A program made the position numbers and the translations under genes. The notes beneath the pieces are model-generated. The model made no database searches and was not told where the DNA came from. It worked only from the letters and a program-made list of their open reading frames with translations. A stretch of DNA of 17,536 nucleotides from Hydrogenothermus sp964516095. GTDB taxonomy: Bacteria; Aquificota; Aquificia; Aquificales; Hydrogenothermaceae. Of this stretch, positions 7,498 to 14,948 are shown in pieces; the stretch's first letter is position 1; each line of letters opens with the position of its first letter. Location of the stretch: assembly GCA_964516095.1 (NCBI GenBank), contig CAZEYS010000026.1:1-17536 (forward strand), in the 5' to 3' direction.

Positions 7498-9182
7498 GAT
7501 ATTTCGTCTTTATACTGATAGCTCTCTTTAATATAAGTTATTCTTCGGATTTTTATACATGCTATAGCCTTTTTGAAAAAGAGAAGTTTTTACAAGCAAA
7601 AAAATGTTTTAATCAAATAAAGAATAAAGATTTCAGGCCATATATAAACTATTTTGTTTCTCAGATAAATCTTATCTATGGAGAGAAACCTATAAAGCCT
7701 AAAAAAGAAAACACAGCGGTAGATAATTATCTGTTGCTAAAGCTTTCTGGAGACAATTTTTATAGAAAAAATTACAAGAGAGCAAAGCAGTATCTAAACA
7801 AAATAAACTATATAGCTTTAGATAAAGAAGATCTACCGTTTTATTTTTATTTGAAGGCCAATCTATACAATGATTTACAGCTTAAAAAAAAACTTGCCAC
7901 AAAGTATATATATAACAGATATTACGGATATAAAACCTTTTTGGAAATTTACAAAAAATTAAGCAAAAGTGAAATATTTACCGCTGTAAAAACATTAATA
8001 TCCCATAGAATGTATATCAGGGCCCTTGGCATAATTCCTCTTCTTCCTAAAACCGATAAAACCCTTTACTACAGTCTTTATTTAAATGTGAAAACTGGTC
8101 ATTTTGAAGAAGCGAGAAATATCTTGAATGAGATAAATAAAAATTCTAAATGGTATGCGGTATCTGTGTATATTCTTGGATATTACGCCGGAAACTGGGA
8201 AGAAAGAAAAGATTATTTTTATAAGCTCTTACAAACCAAAAATCAAAAGTATATAAACAAATTAGCGTTAGTTTTAACCAAAAAGGCTTTTCATTATAAA
8301 AAGTACGATTTATTTTTAGAATTTATCAACTATTTACCAGTTGGAGAAGAAAAAGTCTGGTATACGTTCTTATATAAGTACTTTCAAAAAAACAAGGAAA
8401 ATGCTTATAAGTATCTATTAAGAAAAAGAAATTTGATAAAAAATAAAAACAAGCTAAACTACTGGCTTTATTTAAGCTCTGGAGATAAAAAATACCTAAA
8501 AAAAATTTCAAACTCTCATCACATTGATTTTTACTATATAATTGCCAAAAATAAAATACAGGTAAATCCACGTATTATACGTAAGCACGAAAGAAACCTA
8601 TTAATAGAAACTCTCAAAAAAAATGGAAAGCTATACAGATGGGCTTATAGAGAAGGAGTTTACTTATACAAAAAGTATAAAAAAGTAGATTATTTAAAAA
8701 GTGTAATTCCTGAAGTTGTAGTTAGGAAACTACCAAGAAATGAAAGATATATAAAACCTTTTGGGAATTTGAAGCCTTTAATATATGCAGTGATGAAACA
8801 GGAAAGTTATTTTTACTATAAAGCGGTTTCATTTTCAAATGCAGTAGGTCTTATGCAATTCGTTCCAAAAACAGCTTACTGGGCAGCGAGAAAAAGAAAC
8901 GATAAAGATTTTGATATTGTTGATATGTTCAATCCATACATCTCAATAGATTATGGAGACTGGTATTTACACTATCTTTTGAAAAAGTTTCACGGAAATA
9001 TATTTTATACAGTAGCAGCTTATAACGGAGGTTCAGCAAATGTGATAAGGACACTTAAAAGATTTAAGCCAAGAAATATTGCAGAATTTGTTGAAGTGCA
9101 TCCGTTTGATGAAACAAGAAACTATGTAAAAAAAGTTTACACAAATTATATAATTTATAAACAAACTGCTAATGAGGAATAA
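7494..9182 (+). CDS. Soluble lytic murein transglycosylase (Slt70-like, GH23)
   Basis: A 562-residue secreted enzyme that cleaves the MurNAc-GlcNAc bond of peptidoglycan with formation of 1,6-anhydro-MurNAc. Residues 1-18 form a short signal peptide (MRYFVFILIALF..SYSS). Residues 20 to about 410 are lysine/tyrosine-rich, apparently all-helical and TPR-like, matching the superhelical ring of Slt70 in position but not recognisable in detail. The C-terminal SLT domain has catalytic E437 (KQES), GLMQF (452-456), AAYNGG (508-513) and ETRNYVKKV. It overlaps murE by 4 nt; the next gene begins 2 nt after its TAA. Pairing with murE suggests joint expression of wall synthesis and remodelling. A second, unrelated lytic enzyme (MltG) lies in the next operon. 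Confidence 0.9.
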   Translation: MRYFVFILIALFNISYSSDFYTCYSLFEKEKFLQAKKCFNQIKNKDFRPYINYFVSQINLIYGEKPIKPKKENTAVDNYLLLKLSGDNFYRKNYKRAKQYLNKINYIALDKEDLPFYFYLKANLYNDLQLKKKLATKYIYNRYYGYKTFLEIYKKLSKSEIFTAVKTLISHRMYIRALGIIPLLPKTDKTLYYSLYLNVKTGHFEEARNILNEINKNSKWYAVSVYILGYYAGNWEERKDYFYKLLQTKNQKYINKLALVLTKKAFHYKKYDLFLEFINYLPVGEEKVWYTFLYKYFQKNKENAYKYLLRKRNLIKNKNKLNYWLYLSSGDKKYLKKISNSHHIDFYYIIAKNKIQVNPRIIRKHERNLLIETLKKNGKLYRWAYREGVYLYKKYKKVDYLKSVIPEVVVRKLPRNERYIKPFGNLKPLIYAVMKQESYFYYKAVSFSNAVGLMQFVPKTAYWAARKRNDKDFDIVDMFNPYISIDYGDWYLHYLLKKFHGNIFYTVAAYNGGSANVIRTLKRFKPRNIAEFVEVHPFDETRNYVKKVYTNYIIYKQTANEE

Positions 9183-9184
9183 AG

Positions 9185-9826
9185 GTGTTTACAGGACTAA
9201 TAGAAGAAGTTGGAAAGATTAACACAATCACAAAACTTTCTGATGGAATGAATATAAGTGTAAGTGCACAAAAGATTCTAAATGATGTAAATTTAGGAGA
9301 TAGTGTAGCCGTTAATGGGGTTTGTCTGACTGTAGTTGATATAAAACAAAACAGTATATCTTTCGATGTTTCAGAGGAAACAATAAAAAGGTCAAATTTT
9401 AAGTATCTAAAGATAGGGGATTATGTAAACTTAGAAAGAGCCTTAAAAGTATCCGACAGACTTGGAGGACATATTGTACAGGGACATGTAGATACAACAG
9501 GGAAAATAATAACACTTGAAAATAAAGGTGAGCATACCTTATTAGAGATAGAAGTTCCCGAAGGTTATGAAAAATTTGTAATAGAAAAAGGTTCTATAGC
9601 TGTAGATGGAATAAGCTTAACCATCAATTACATATACGGCAACAAACTAAGTATAAATATAATTCCCCATACATTAGAAAATACAAACTTAAAATATAGA
9701 AAAGTAGGAGAATCTGTAAATTTAGAATTTGATATACTTGGTAAGTACGTACTAAAATTTTTAACAAATTTAGATTTATTAAAGTTAAAAGAAAACAGAC
9801 TTAAGGAACTTTTAGATGGCTTATAA
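9185..9826 (+). CDS. ribE: Riboflavin synthase alpha chain
   Basis: Riboflavin synthase dismutates two molecules of 6,7-dimethyl-8-ribityllumazine to riboflavin and a pyrimidine. The 213-residue protein has the diagnostic start MFTGLIEE and two lumazine-binding barrel repeats: repeat 1 with NGVCLTV (44-50) and repeat 2 with DGISLTI (141-147), joined at GGHIVQGHVD (94-103). The C-terminal helix (about 194-213) fits the trimerisation helix. The start is GTG 9185, supported by GAGGA 6 nt upstream and by the invariant N terminus; it follows the transglycosylase stop by 2 nt. The 3' end overlaps the channel gene by 11 nt. No FMN riboswitch precedes it, as expected for an internal operon gene. The other rib genes are not in the window. 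The symbol ribC is used for this enzyme in some species. Confidence 0.96.
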   Translation: MFTGLIEEVGKINTITKLSDGMNISVSAQKILNDVNLGDSVAVNGVCLTVVDIKQNSISFDVSEETIKRSNFKYLKIGDYVNLERALKVSDRLGGHIVQGHVDTTGKIITLENKGEHTLLEIEVPEGYEKFVIEKGSIAVDGISLTINYIYGNKLSINIIPHTLENTNLKYRKVGESVNLEFDILGKYVLKFLTNLDLLKLKENRLKELLDGL

Positions 9827-11021
9827 AAACAAGAAGAAAAAGCAAATTCCGCATTATGGTAATGTAAAACCTAAAAATTATAAAGCTATATATGAAGAAA
9901 AGTTTTATGATGTTTTGTTCCAGCTTCGCTGGCCTTTAATGACTGTAATTTTTATAACAGGTCTTGGTGTTCTCATACTGATGATTTTAAATGGAAAAAC
10001 AGATGGAATAAGCGTTCTGAATTATCTCTTTCATATAGTTATATCCATATCTACCGTTGGATATACAGAAGGTTATACAGATAATATACCTGTAAACAGG
10101 TTATTTTCTATTCTATTTTTAATAATTGCTTTTCCACTTGCTTATCTTTATGGTCTTGTTGCTACAGTTCAAGTATTTTTTCAAAATGATATAGTAAGCA
10201 TTTATAAATATTGGAGGATGTATGCAGCTATGGAAAAACTATACGGTCATTATATAATTTGCCATTTCAATGAAATCACCAAAGAAACTATAAAAAACCT
10301 AAAACGTAGAGGCATAAAGGTAATTTTAATTGAGCCAGACCCTTCTAAAGAACAAGAAATAAGAAATTTTGGTGTGGAATTTTATGTTATAGATGAGCCT
10401 TACAAAAGAAGTGTTCTTTTAGGGGTTGGTATAGAAAAAGCCAGAGGTCTAGTTACTGCCTTTGAAGAAAATACCCAAGACCTTGCAGTTATTGTTACAG
10501 CCAGATTGATAAGGCCAGATAAAGATGAGTTTTATATAATTTCTACCGCCACCAATGAAGGAGCAGCAGAAAAAATGAAATTACTTGGAGCGAATGAGGT
10601 AATAGTTCCAAGTATAGCAATAGGTAGAAGAATATCATCTTTAATCTTACACCCTCCAACACCAACCATATCCAGATTTATGGAAAAAATAGCATATGGA
10701 GAAAAAACAGATATAGATATAATAGAAATACAGATACCTGAAGGTTCGCCTTTAGCAGGAAAAAGATTAAAAGATATAAAAATGAGACAGGAAACAGGGG
10801 CAACTATAGTTGCAATAATAAGAAAAGACGGTAAGATGAAAATAGCTCCTTCAGGGGATACTGTATTAGAAGAAGGAGATTCACTTTTAATCCTGGGTCA
10901 TCCTAAAGCTCTAAAAAGAGCTGAAGAATTCTTTATAGAATTTGAGGAAATGAAGGAAGAAGAAAAGGTAAAAAAAGAAAATGAACAAATAGAAAATAAA
11001 GAAGGAGAAAAAGTGTCATGA
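9816..11021 (+). CDS. Two-span potassium channel with C-terminal RCK (TrkA-N/TrkA-C) domains and altered filter
   Basis: A 401-residue channel-like protein. A basic N-terminal tail precedes TM1 (about 40-58); a pore helix and filter follow at 68-90, then TM2 (about 95-120). Residues 143-280 form an RCK/TrkA-N domain and about 300-370 a TrkA-C domain; the last 30 residues are a charged, glutamate/lysine-rich tail. This is the MthK/Kch-like plan of ligand-gated K+ channels in the inner membrane. Two features are unusual. The filter reads TVGYTEGYTDN (80-90) where TVGYGD is standard, and the usual GxGxxG of the nucleotide-binding loop is replaced by CHFNEIT (149-155). The gene overlaps ribE by 11 nt and the next membrane-protein gene by 4 nt. 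Ion selectivity cannot be assumed. Confidence 0.85.
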   Translation: MAYKNKKKKQIPHYGNVKPKNYKAIYEEKFYDVLFQLRWPLMTVIFITGLGVLILMILNGKTDGISVLNYLFHIVISISTVGYTEGYTDNIPVNRLFSILFLIIAFPLAYLYGLVATVQVFFQNDIVSIYKYWRMYAAMEKLYGHYIICHFNEITKETIKNLKRRGIKVILIEPDPSKEQEIRNFGVEFYVIDEPYKRSVLLGVGIEKARGLVTAFEENTQDLAVIVTARLIRPDKDEFYIISTATNEGAAEKMKLLGANEVIVPSIAIGRRISSLILHPPTPTISRFMEKIAYGEKTDIDIIEIQIPEGSPLAGKRLKDIKMRQETGATIVAIIRKDGKMKIAPSGDTVLEEGDSLLILGHPKALKRAEEFFIEFEEMKEEEKVKKENEQIENKEGEKVS

Positions 11022-11368
11022 TAAACTGGGGAAAAGTATGGTCAGACTTTTTTATCGTTTTAGCATTAACCAGTAATGTAGGTTTCATATTCAGTCATGA
11101 CCCCTATCAGCTTGTAGTTGCAATTACGGTCAATCTTGTTGCGACAGTTCTTAAGTTCGGAGCTAAAAAGATTTTATCAGCAGAGATGCTTGCTACAGCT
11201 TTAGTTGCAGATTTACACCTTATACCTGCTACCTTTTTGTACTTCACAGGTATACACATACCTTTGGCAATAGGACTTGCAGTTGGAGCTGCAGTTGCTA
11301 ATATAATATCTATTGTATTTTTAGTGGTTGAGATAATATTTGAATATAAAAGAGAAGAAGAATTCTAA
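11018..11368 (+). CDS. Small four-span membrane protein, DUF6394-like
   Basis: A 116-residue hydrophobic protein with about four membrane segments (roughly 9-27, 30-48, 55-76 and 82-108) and a charged C-terminal end (KREEEF). Polar or acidic residues occur within the membrane part (E56, D65, H67 in SAEMLATALVADLHLIPA). The pattern, including the VNLVATVLK segment and ADLHLIPA, resembles what I remember of the DUF6394 family known mainly from Campylobacterota; this family call is from memory and unverified. No biochemical function is known to me. The start ATG overlaps the channel stop (ATGA at 11018-11021), and the cytochrome c start follows its stop by 2 nt. Tight coupling to the channel gene makes a role beside the channel possible, but this is only inference. 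Confidence 0.7.
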   Translation: MINWGKVWSDFFIVLALTSNVGFIFSHDPYQLVVAITVNLVATVLKFGAKKILSAEMLATALVADLHLIPATFLYFTGIHIPLAIGLAVGAAVANIISIVFLVVEIIFEYKREEEF

Positions 11369-11370
11369 AC

Positions 11371-11739
11371 ATGTTTAGAAAAGCTCTATTGATAATATTT
11401 CTAATAGGCTTTTCTGTTGCTTCTGAGAAGGAGTATGAAATAGGAAAAAAATTGGTCCAGCAGTATAACTGTTTATCATGCCATGATTTTTCCCAAAAAA
11501 GGACTGGACCATCTTTTACAGAAATTGCTAAAAAGTACGGTACTGGAGAAGAAGCAGTAGAACAGGTTGCAAAAATAATAATAAATCCCCCGTCTTTTAT
11601 GCCACCGTTTAAAATTCCACTTGAGAAAGCTAAAGCTATTGCTCGGTATGTGTTAACAGAAGGAGCTAAAGCAGCATCCAAGAAACAAAAAAAAGTATAC
11701 GAGGATGATTATTTAGACCTTGATTCGCAGTTTCATTAA
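11371..11739 (+). CDS. Periplasmic monohaem class I cytochrome c
   Basis: A 122-residue protein with an N-terminal signal peptide (about residues 1-17, cleavage likely after VAS) and one haem-binding site, CLSCH (C34, C37, H38). The probable distal axial ligand is M77 in SFMPPF, the usual position in small c551-like cytochromes. The mature domain ends near residue 100; the last 20 residues are charged (KKQKKVYEDDYLDLD) and extend beyond a minimal cytochrome. It would carry electrons in the periplasm, for example to a terminal oxidase or another reductase; no partner is encoded nearby. The gene starts 2 nt after the DUF6394-like gene and ends 1 nt before the stop of the convergent small gene, so it closes the long plus-strand operon. 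Confidence 0.9.
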   Translation: MFRKALLIIFLIGFSVASEKEYEIGKKLVQQYNCLSCHDFSQKRTGPSFTEIAKKYGTGEEAVEQVAKIIINPPSFMPPFKIPLEKAKAIARYVLTEGAKAASKKQKKVYEDDYLDLDSQFH

Positions 11740-11757
11740 ACTATTGCCATTTTTTTA
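11729..11757 (+). terminator. Weak candidate terminator at the cytochrome c gene end
   Basis: A 5-bp AGTTT/AAACT stem with a CATT loop (11729-11742) spans the stop codon, and a run of seven T follows after a short spacer, within 11751-11757. The stem is short and AT-rich and the T run is not directly adjacent, so this is a weak call. It is the only hairpin-plus-T arrangement I see between the convergent genes. Confidence 0.25.
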
Positions 11758-11938
11758 TTCTTTCATCGTCTTTGTTTGCTTCTTGATTTTTCTTTACAAA
11801 CCAAATAGTAAGACCTAAAAGTAAAATAACACCAATAATTATAATTATACCTTCCCAGAAAGAGTTTGCATTACAAAACACTCCAAATGAAGAGTAAGGA
11901 TCACATTTATCCAGTTGTCCAAAGTTTTGTTGATTCAT
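11741..11938 (-). CDS. 65-residue single-span membrane protein, unknown function
   Basis: I do not recognise this protein. It has an N-terminal polar part with two cysteines (C12, C22) and several aromatic residues, one clear membrane span (about 30-48, isoleucine/leucine-rich), and a basic, charged tail (KKNQEANKDDERIKKWQ) that by the positive-inside rule should face the cytoplasm. That would place the two cysteines outside, in the periplasm. Reality as a gene is supported by a good ribosome site (AGAGGT on the minus strand, about 7 nt before ATG 11938-11936), by protein-like composition and by its fit between neighbours: its stop lies 1 nt from the cytochrome c stop. Its 5' end faces the leuC-type gene across a 105-nt divergent intergenic region. 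Size and topology resemble small respiratory-complex subunits, but no motif proves this. Confidence 0.65.
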   Translation of the reverse strand: MNQQNFGQLDKCDPYSSFGVFCNANSFWEGIIIIIGVILLLGLTIWFVKKNQEANKDDERIKKWQ

Positions 11939-12013
11939 TTTTTACCTCTTTGATTTTATTAGCATTTATCATATCTATAACATATAATAATACATATAAT
12001 TTTAAAAGTTTTA

Positions 12014-12019
12014 TATAAT
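12014..12019 (+). promoter_or_regulatory. Candidate -10 element upstream of the LeuC-type gene
   Basis: A perfect TATAAT lies 24 nt before ATG 12044, within the 105-nt divergent gap. The expected -35 site (11991-11996, TACATA) matches poorly. On the minus strand a TATGAT at 11968-11973 could serve the small membrane-protein gene, again with a weak -35. The whole gap is AT-rich. Confidence 0.4.
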
Positions 12020-12043
12020 CTATTTTAGTAGGAGGAATGACCT

Positions 12044-13330
12044 ATGGGAATGACTTTAACAGAAAAGATAATAGCAGCTCATGCAGGTAGAAAATATGTT
12101 GAACCAGGAGAACTTGTTGGAGTAAAAGTAGACCTTGCAATTGCCAATGATATAACAGCTCCACTTGCTATAAAACAACTGGAAAAATATGGAATAGATA
12201 AAGTTCATGACCCTGATAAAATAGCTCTTGTTATGGATCACTTCTTCCCACCTAAAGATATACTCTCAGCTCAGCAGATAAAAATATCCAGAGATTTTGC
12301 AAAGAAGATGGGAATTAAAAACTACTTTGAAGGGCATGACAGTGGTGTTATGCATACAGTTTTACCAGAGAAAGGCTTTATTGTTCCAGGAGACCTTGTA
12401 ATAGGAGCAGATTCTCATACATGTACATATGGAGCGTTAGGTGCATTTTCAACTGGCGTAGGTTCTACAGACCTTGCTTATATCTGGGCTACAGGTGAAA
12501 CATGGCTTAAAGTACCTGAAACTATGAAATTTACATTCTATGGAAAACCACAAAGATGGGTAGGTGGAAAGGATTTTGTTTTAACTGTTATTGGTGAAAT
12601 AGGTGTAGATGGTGCCCTTTACAGGGCTATGGAGTATCATGGAGAAGCAATAAAAGCTTTAGATGTAGAAAACAGACTAACCATTACAAATATGGCAATA
12701 GAAGCAGGTGGAAAAAATGCAATTATGGAAGCTGACGAAAAGGTTTTAGAATGGTTGAAAGGTAGAACAAATAGAAAGCCTGTTATCTACAAAGCTGACC
12801 CAGATGCAAAGTACTGCTGTGAATATGAATTTGATGCTTCAAAAATAGAGCCTGTAGTTGCAGCTCCTAACTTGCCATCAAATGTTAAACCTGTAAGTGA
12901 AGTTGCAGGAAGACCTATTAATCAGGTGTTTATAGGTTCTTGTACTAATGGAAGATTATCAGATTTAAGAATAGCTGCCCAAATACTAAAAGGGAAAAAA
13001 GTACACCCTGACGTTAGATGTATAGTTATTCCAGCTTCTGATAATATCTACAAACAGGCTTTACACGAGGGTATATTAGAAGTATTGGCTGATGCAGGAT
13101 GTTTAATAAGCACATCTACATGTGGTCCTTGTCTTGGTGGACATATGGGAATACTTGCTGAAGGAGAAGTATGTGTATCTACATCTAACAGGAACTTTAC
13201 AGGAAGAATGGGACACCCTAAAAGTGAAGTTTATCTTGCAGGTCCTGCAGTTGCAGCAGCTTCAGCTGTATTAGGAAGAATTGCTCATCCTGATGAAGTT
13301 GTAGGAACAAAATCTGAAGCATTAGTATAA
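12044..13330 (+). CDS. leuC: 3-isopropylmalate dehydratase large subunit (aconitase superfamily)
   Basis: A 428-residue member of the aconitase superfamily holding a [4Fe-4S] cluster through C300 (SCTNG) and C360/C363 (CGPCLGG). The substrate-binding segments GADSHTCTYGALGAF and FIGSCTNGR are present. At this length it fits the archaeal-type, two-subunit LeuC group rather than the roughly 466-residue E. coli form; the small subunit LeuD would be separate and is not in the window. LeuC/LeuD isomerise 2- to 3-isopropylmalate in leucine synthesis, but close relatives act on homoaconitate or citramalate, so substrate is by similarity only. Start ATG 12044 is chosen for its GGAGG 8 nt upstream; ATG 12050 is less well spaced. 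It opens an operon, preceded by TATAAT at 12014-12019. Confidence 0.88.
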   Translation: MGMTLTEKIIAAHAGRKYVEPGELVGVKVDLAIANDITAPLAIKQLEKYGIDKVHDPDKIALVMDHFFPPKDILSAQQIKISRDFAKKMGIKNYFEGHDSGVMHTVLPEKGFIVPGDLVIGADSHTCTYGALGAFSTGVGSTDLAYIWATGETWLKVPETMKFTFYGKPQRWVGGKDFVLTVIGEIGVDGALYRAMEYHGEAIKALDVENRLTITNMAIEAGGKNAIMEADEKVLEWLKGRTNRKPVIYKADPDAKYCCEYEFDASKIEPVVAAPNLPSNVKPVSEVAGRPINQVFIGSCTNGRLSDLRIAAQILKGKKVHPDVRCIVIPASDNIYKQALHEGILEVLADAGCLISTSTCGPCLGGHMGILAEGEVCVSTSNRNFTGRMGHPKSEVYLAGPAVAAASAVLGRIAHPDEVVGTKSEALV

Positions 13331-13360
13331 GTATAAAAAGTTATTAAGGAGGGTAATAAG

Positions 13361-13555
13361 ATGGCTTTTTGGGATGCAGTTGTTAGAGTATTGGTAGGAG
13401 CAATTTTAATATGGCTGGGTATTGAAAAAGGAGGCATATTTGTAATTGCTGAAGTAGTTGGATTTATACTTATTTTTACAGCCATATTCAATTTCTGTCC
13501 TCTTTACAAGATAGCAGGAATTTCAACTAAGTGCGAGGGAGAAACCTGTCAATAA
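13361..13555 (+). CDS. DUF2892 (YgaP-like transmembrane) small protein
   Basis: A 64-residue protein with two membrane spans (about 5-20 and 26-44) followed by FCPLYKIAGIST and a short tail with two more cysteines (C58, C63). The CPLYxxxGI block after the second span is the hallmark of the DUF2892/YgaP-type transmembrane domain, which in some bacteria is fused to a rhodanese. Function alone is unknown; the three cysteines may bind sulfur species or metal, which is inference. A very strong ribosome site, AAGGAGGG, precedes ATG 13361. It lies 30 nt after the LeuC-type gene, and its end overlaps or abuts the ruvX start, so it is in the same operon. Confidence 0.82.
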   Translation: MAFWDAVVRVLVGAILIWLGIEKGGIFVIAEVVGFILIFTAIFNFCPLYKIAGISTKCEGETCQ

Positions 13556-13971
13556 AAAAAGAAAGAATTTTAGCTCTTGACGTTGGAGATAAAAGAATAG
13601 GGGTTGCTGTCAGTGACCCCTTTGGTTTTTCAGGAACACCTTTAACAGTTTTAAAAAATAACCCTCAGGTTTTTGAAAAAATAAAAGATATAGTTTCCCA
13701 GTATAATCCTAAGAAAATAGTAGTTGGTCTTCCCCTTACACTAAAAGGAGAAGAAGGAGAGCAAGCAAGAAAAACAAAAGAGTTTGTAGAAAAGCTAAAA
13801 AAATATATACCTGATGTAGATATTGTTTTTGAGGATGAAAGATTCACATCTGACATAGCACGAGAACGTTTAGAACAGATATTAAAAAATAAAAAGAAAA
13901 TAAAGAATAGACTGGATGCTGTGTCTGCGGTAATTATTTTAGAGTCATATTTAGAAAAGAACCCGTTATGA
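13531..13971 (+). CDS. ruvX: Putative pre-16S rRNA nuclease / Holliday junction resolvase-like (YqgF)
   Basis: An RNase H-fold nuclease of about 140 residues. In the frame from GTG 13531 the motifs are ALDVGDKRIGVAVSD (D17), VVGLPL, FEDERFTS (E101-R104), and a final aspartate D129 in RLDAVSAVIILESYL. In E. coli the family member processes the 5' end of 16S rRNA; it was earlier named as a Holliday junction resolvase. The start is uncertain. GTG 13531 is the only standard start but overlaps the previous gene by 25 nt, with only a weak AGGA 11 nt upstream. A better ribosome site, GAGGGAG (13535-13541), sits inside that overlap and would serve CTG 13546 or ATA 13552 instead. The stop overlaps the mltG start by 4 nt. 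Confidence 0.9.
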   Translation: MRGRNLSIKKERILALDVGDKRIGVAVSDPFGFSGTPLTVLKNNPQVFEKIKDIVSQYNPKKIVVGLPLTLKGEEGEQARKTKEFVEKLKKYIPDVDIVFEDERFTSDIARERLEQILKNKKKIKNRLDAVSAVIILESYLEKNPL

Positions 13972-14930
13972 AAAATTTATTGGCTTTCTTTATGGGATTT
14001 TTATTTGCCGTTCTCATATTAGGTTTATCTCTTTATTTTTACGTAATTTTTATAAAAAAGCCCGTAAATACCTATGTTTACATTCCTGCAAACTCTACAG
14101 TAAAGCAGATTGCTGAAAAATTAGAAAAAAAGCAAGTAATAGATTTTTATCAACTTTTTGTTCTGTTCTCATACTTAAAAGGAAAGCCTTTAAAAAGTGG
14201 ATATTACGAATTTAAAGGGAATTTTTCTTTAAAAGACGTATGGGAAAAATTAGTAAAAGGTGATGTAATTTTTGTAAAAGTAACAGTTGTTCCGGGAGAT
14301 GATTTATTTAAAGTAGCTTCTAAACTTGATAAAAAAGGAGTAGTAAAAAAAAGAGTTTTTTTAAAAAAAGCATTTGACAAAAGATTTTTAAAAGCTTTAG
14401 GCATTAACAAAAACTCTTTCGAAGGGTTTGTTGTCCCAGAAACTTATTTTTTTAGTAAGAATCTGCCAGCTGAATATGTCATAAAATACTTCTTCAAGTT
14501 TTTTAAAAAGTACTACAAAATAAAGCGTATAACCCCAAAATTTTACAAAAAGATGATAATAGCTTCATTGGTAGAAAAAGAAACTTCAATTTCTGAGGAG
14601 AAAAGAATAATAGCTGGAATAATCTACAAGAGACTAAATCTACATATGCCTTTACAAATAGATGCAACGGTAATATATGCTCTAAAACTCAAGAACAAAT
14701 GGAAAGGTAAACTTTTTAAAAAAGACTTTAAGGTAAAAAGTGAATTTAATACTTACACTCATTATGGGCTCCCGCCTACTCCAATATCTACATTTTCCAA
14801 ACAAACTTTTTTAATGATATCTAATCCTAAAAGAACAGATTATCTTTACTATTTCACAAAAAATAATAAAACTCATATATTTTCTAAAACTTACAAAGAA
14901 CATCTTCGAAAATTAAGAAGTTCACACTAA
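13968..14930 (+). CDS. mltG: Endolytic murein transglycosylase MltG (YceG-like)
   Basis: A 320-residue inner-membrane protein that cuts nascent peptidoglycan strands and is thought to set their length. One N-terminal span (about 4-28) anchors it; a LysM-like region follows (about 35-80), then the catalytic YceG domain with ASLVEKETS (VEKET 202-206, containing the catalytic glutamate), PLQIDATVIYAL and NTYTHYGLPPTPI (GLPPTP 267-272). The length is slightly below the usual 330-350 residues but no motif is missing. The start ATG overlaps the ruvX stop by 4 nt; ruvX/mltG neighbourhood is common in bacteria. It is the last gene of the leuC-type operon and is followed by a hairpin-rich stretch. Confidence 0.93.
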   Translation: MKNLLAFFMGFLFAVLILGLSLYFYVIFIKKPVNTYVYIPANSTVKQIAEKLEKKQVIDFYQLFVLFSYLKGKPLKSGYYEFKGNFSLKDVWEKLVKGDVIFVKVTVVPGDDLFKVASKLDKKGVVKKRVFLKKAFDKRFLKALGINKNSFEGFVVPETYFFSKNLPAEYVIKYFFKFFKKYYKIKRITPKFYKKMIIASLVEKETSISEEKRIIAGIIYKRLNLHMPLQIDATVIYALKLKNKWKGKLFKKDFKVKSEFNTYTHYGLPPTPISTFSKQTFLMISNPKRTDYLYYFTKNNKTHIFSKTYKEHLRKLRSSH

Positions 14931-14948
14931 TTTTTTTACGAAAAAATT
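14929..14948. repeat. Perfect AT palindrome just after mltG
   Basis: AATTTTTT and AAAAAATT form a perfect 8-bp inverted repeat around a TACG loop, overlapping the mltG stop codon. On the plus strand no T run follows, so it is not a standard terminator for mltG. On the minus strand its T-rich half follows the larger hairpin at 14949-14986. Confidence 0.5.

Noticed and set aside
9160..9190. FMN riboswitch before riboflavin synthase
   Set aside because: Only 2 nt separate ribE from the preceding gene, so there is no room for one.
11310..11681. Minus-strand frame of 123 codons across the DUF6394-like and cytochrome c genes
   Set aside because: It is antisense to the haem-binding motif and to the signal peptide of a convincing cytochrome.
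13285..13491. Minus-strand frame of 68 codons across the leuC and DUF2892 junction
   Set aside because: Both overlapped plus-strand genes are well supported, and the frame shows no family signature.
14929..14948. AT palindrome as the mltG terminator
   Set aside because: No T run follows the stem on the plus strand and the stem contains no G or C pairs, so it is listed only as a repeat.
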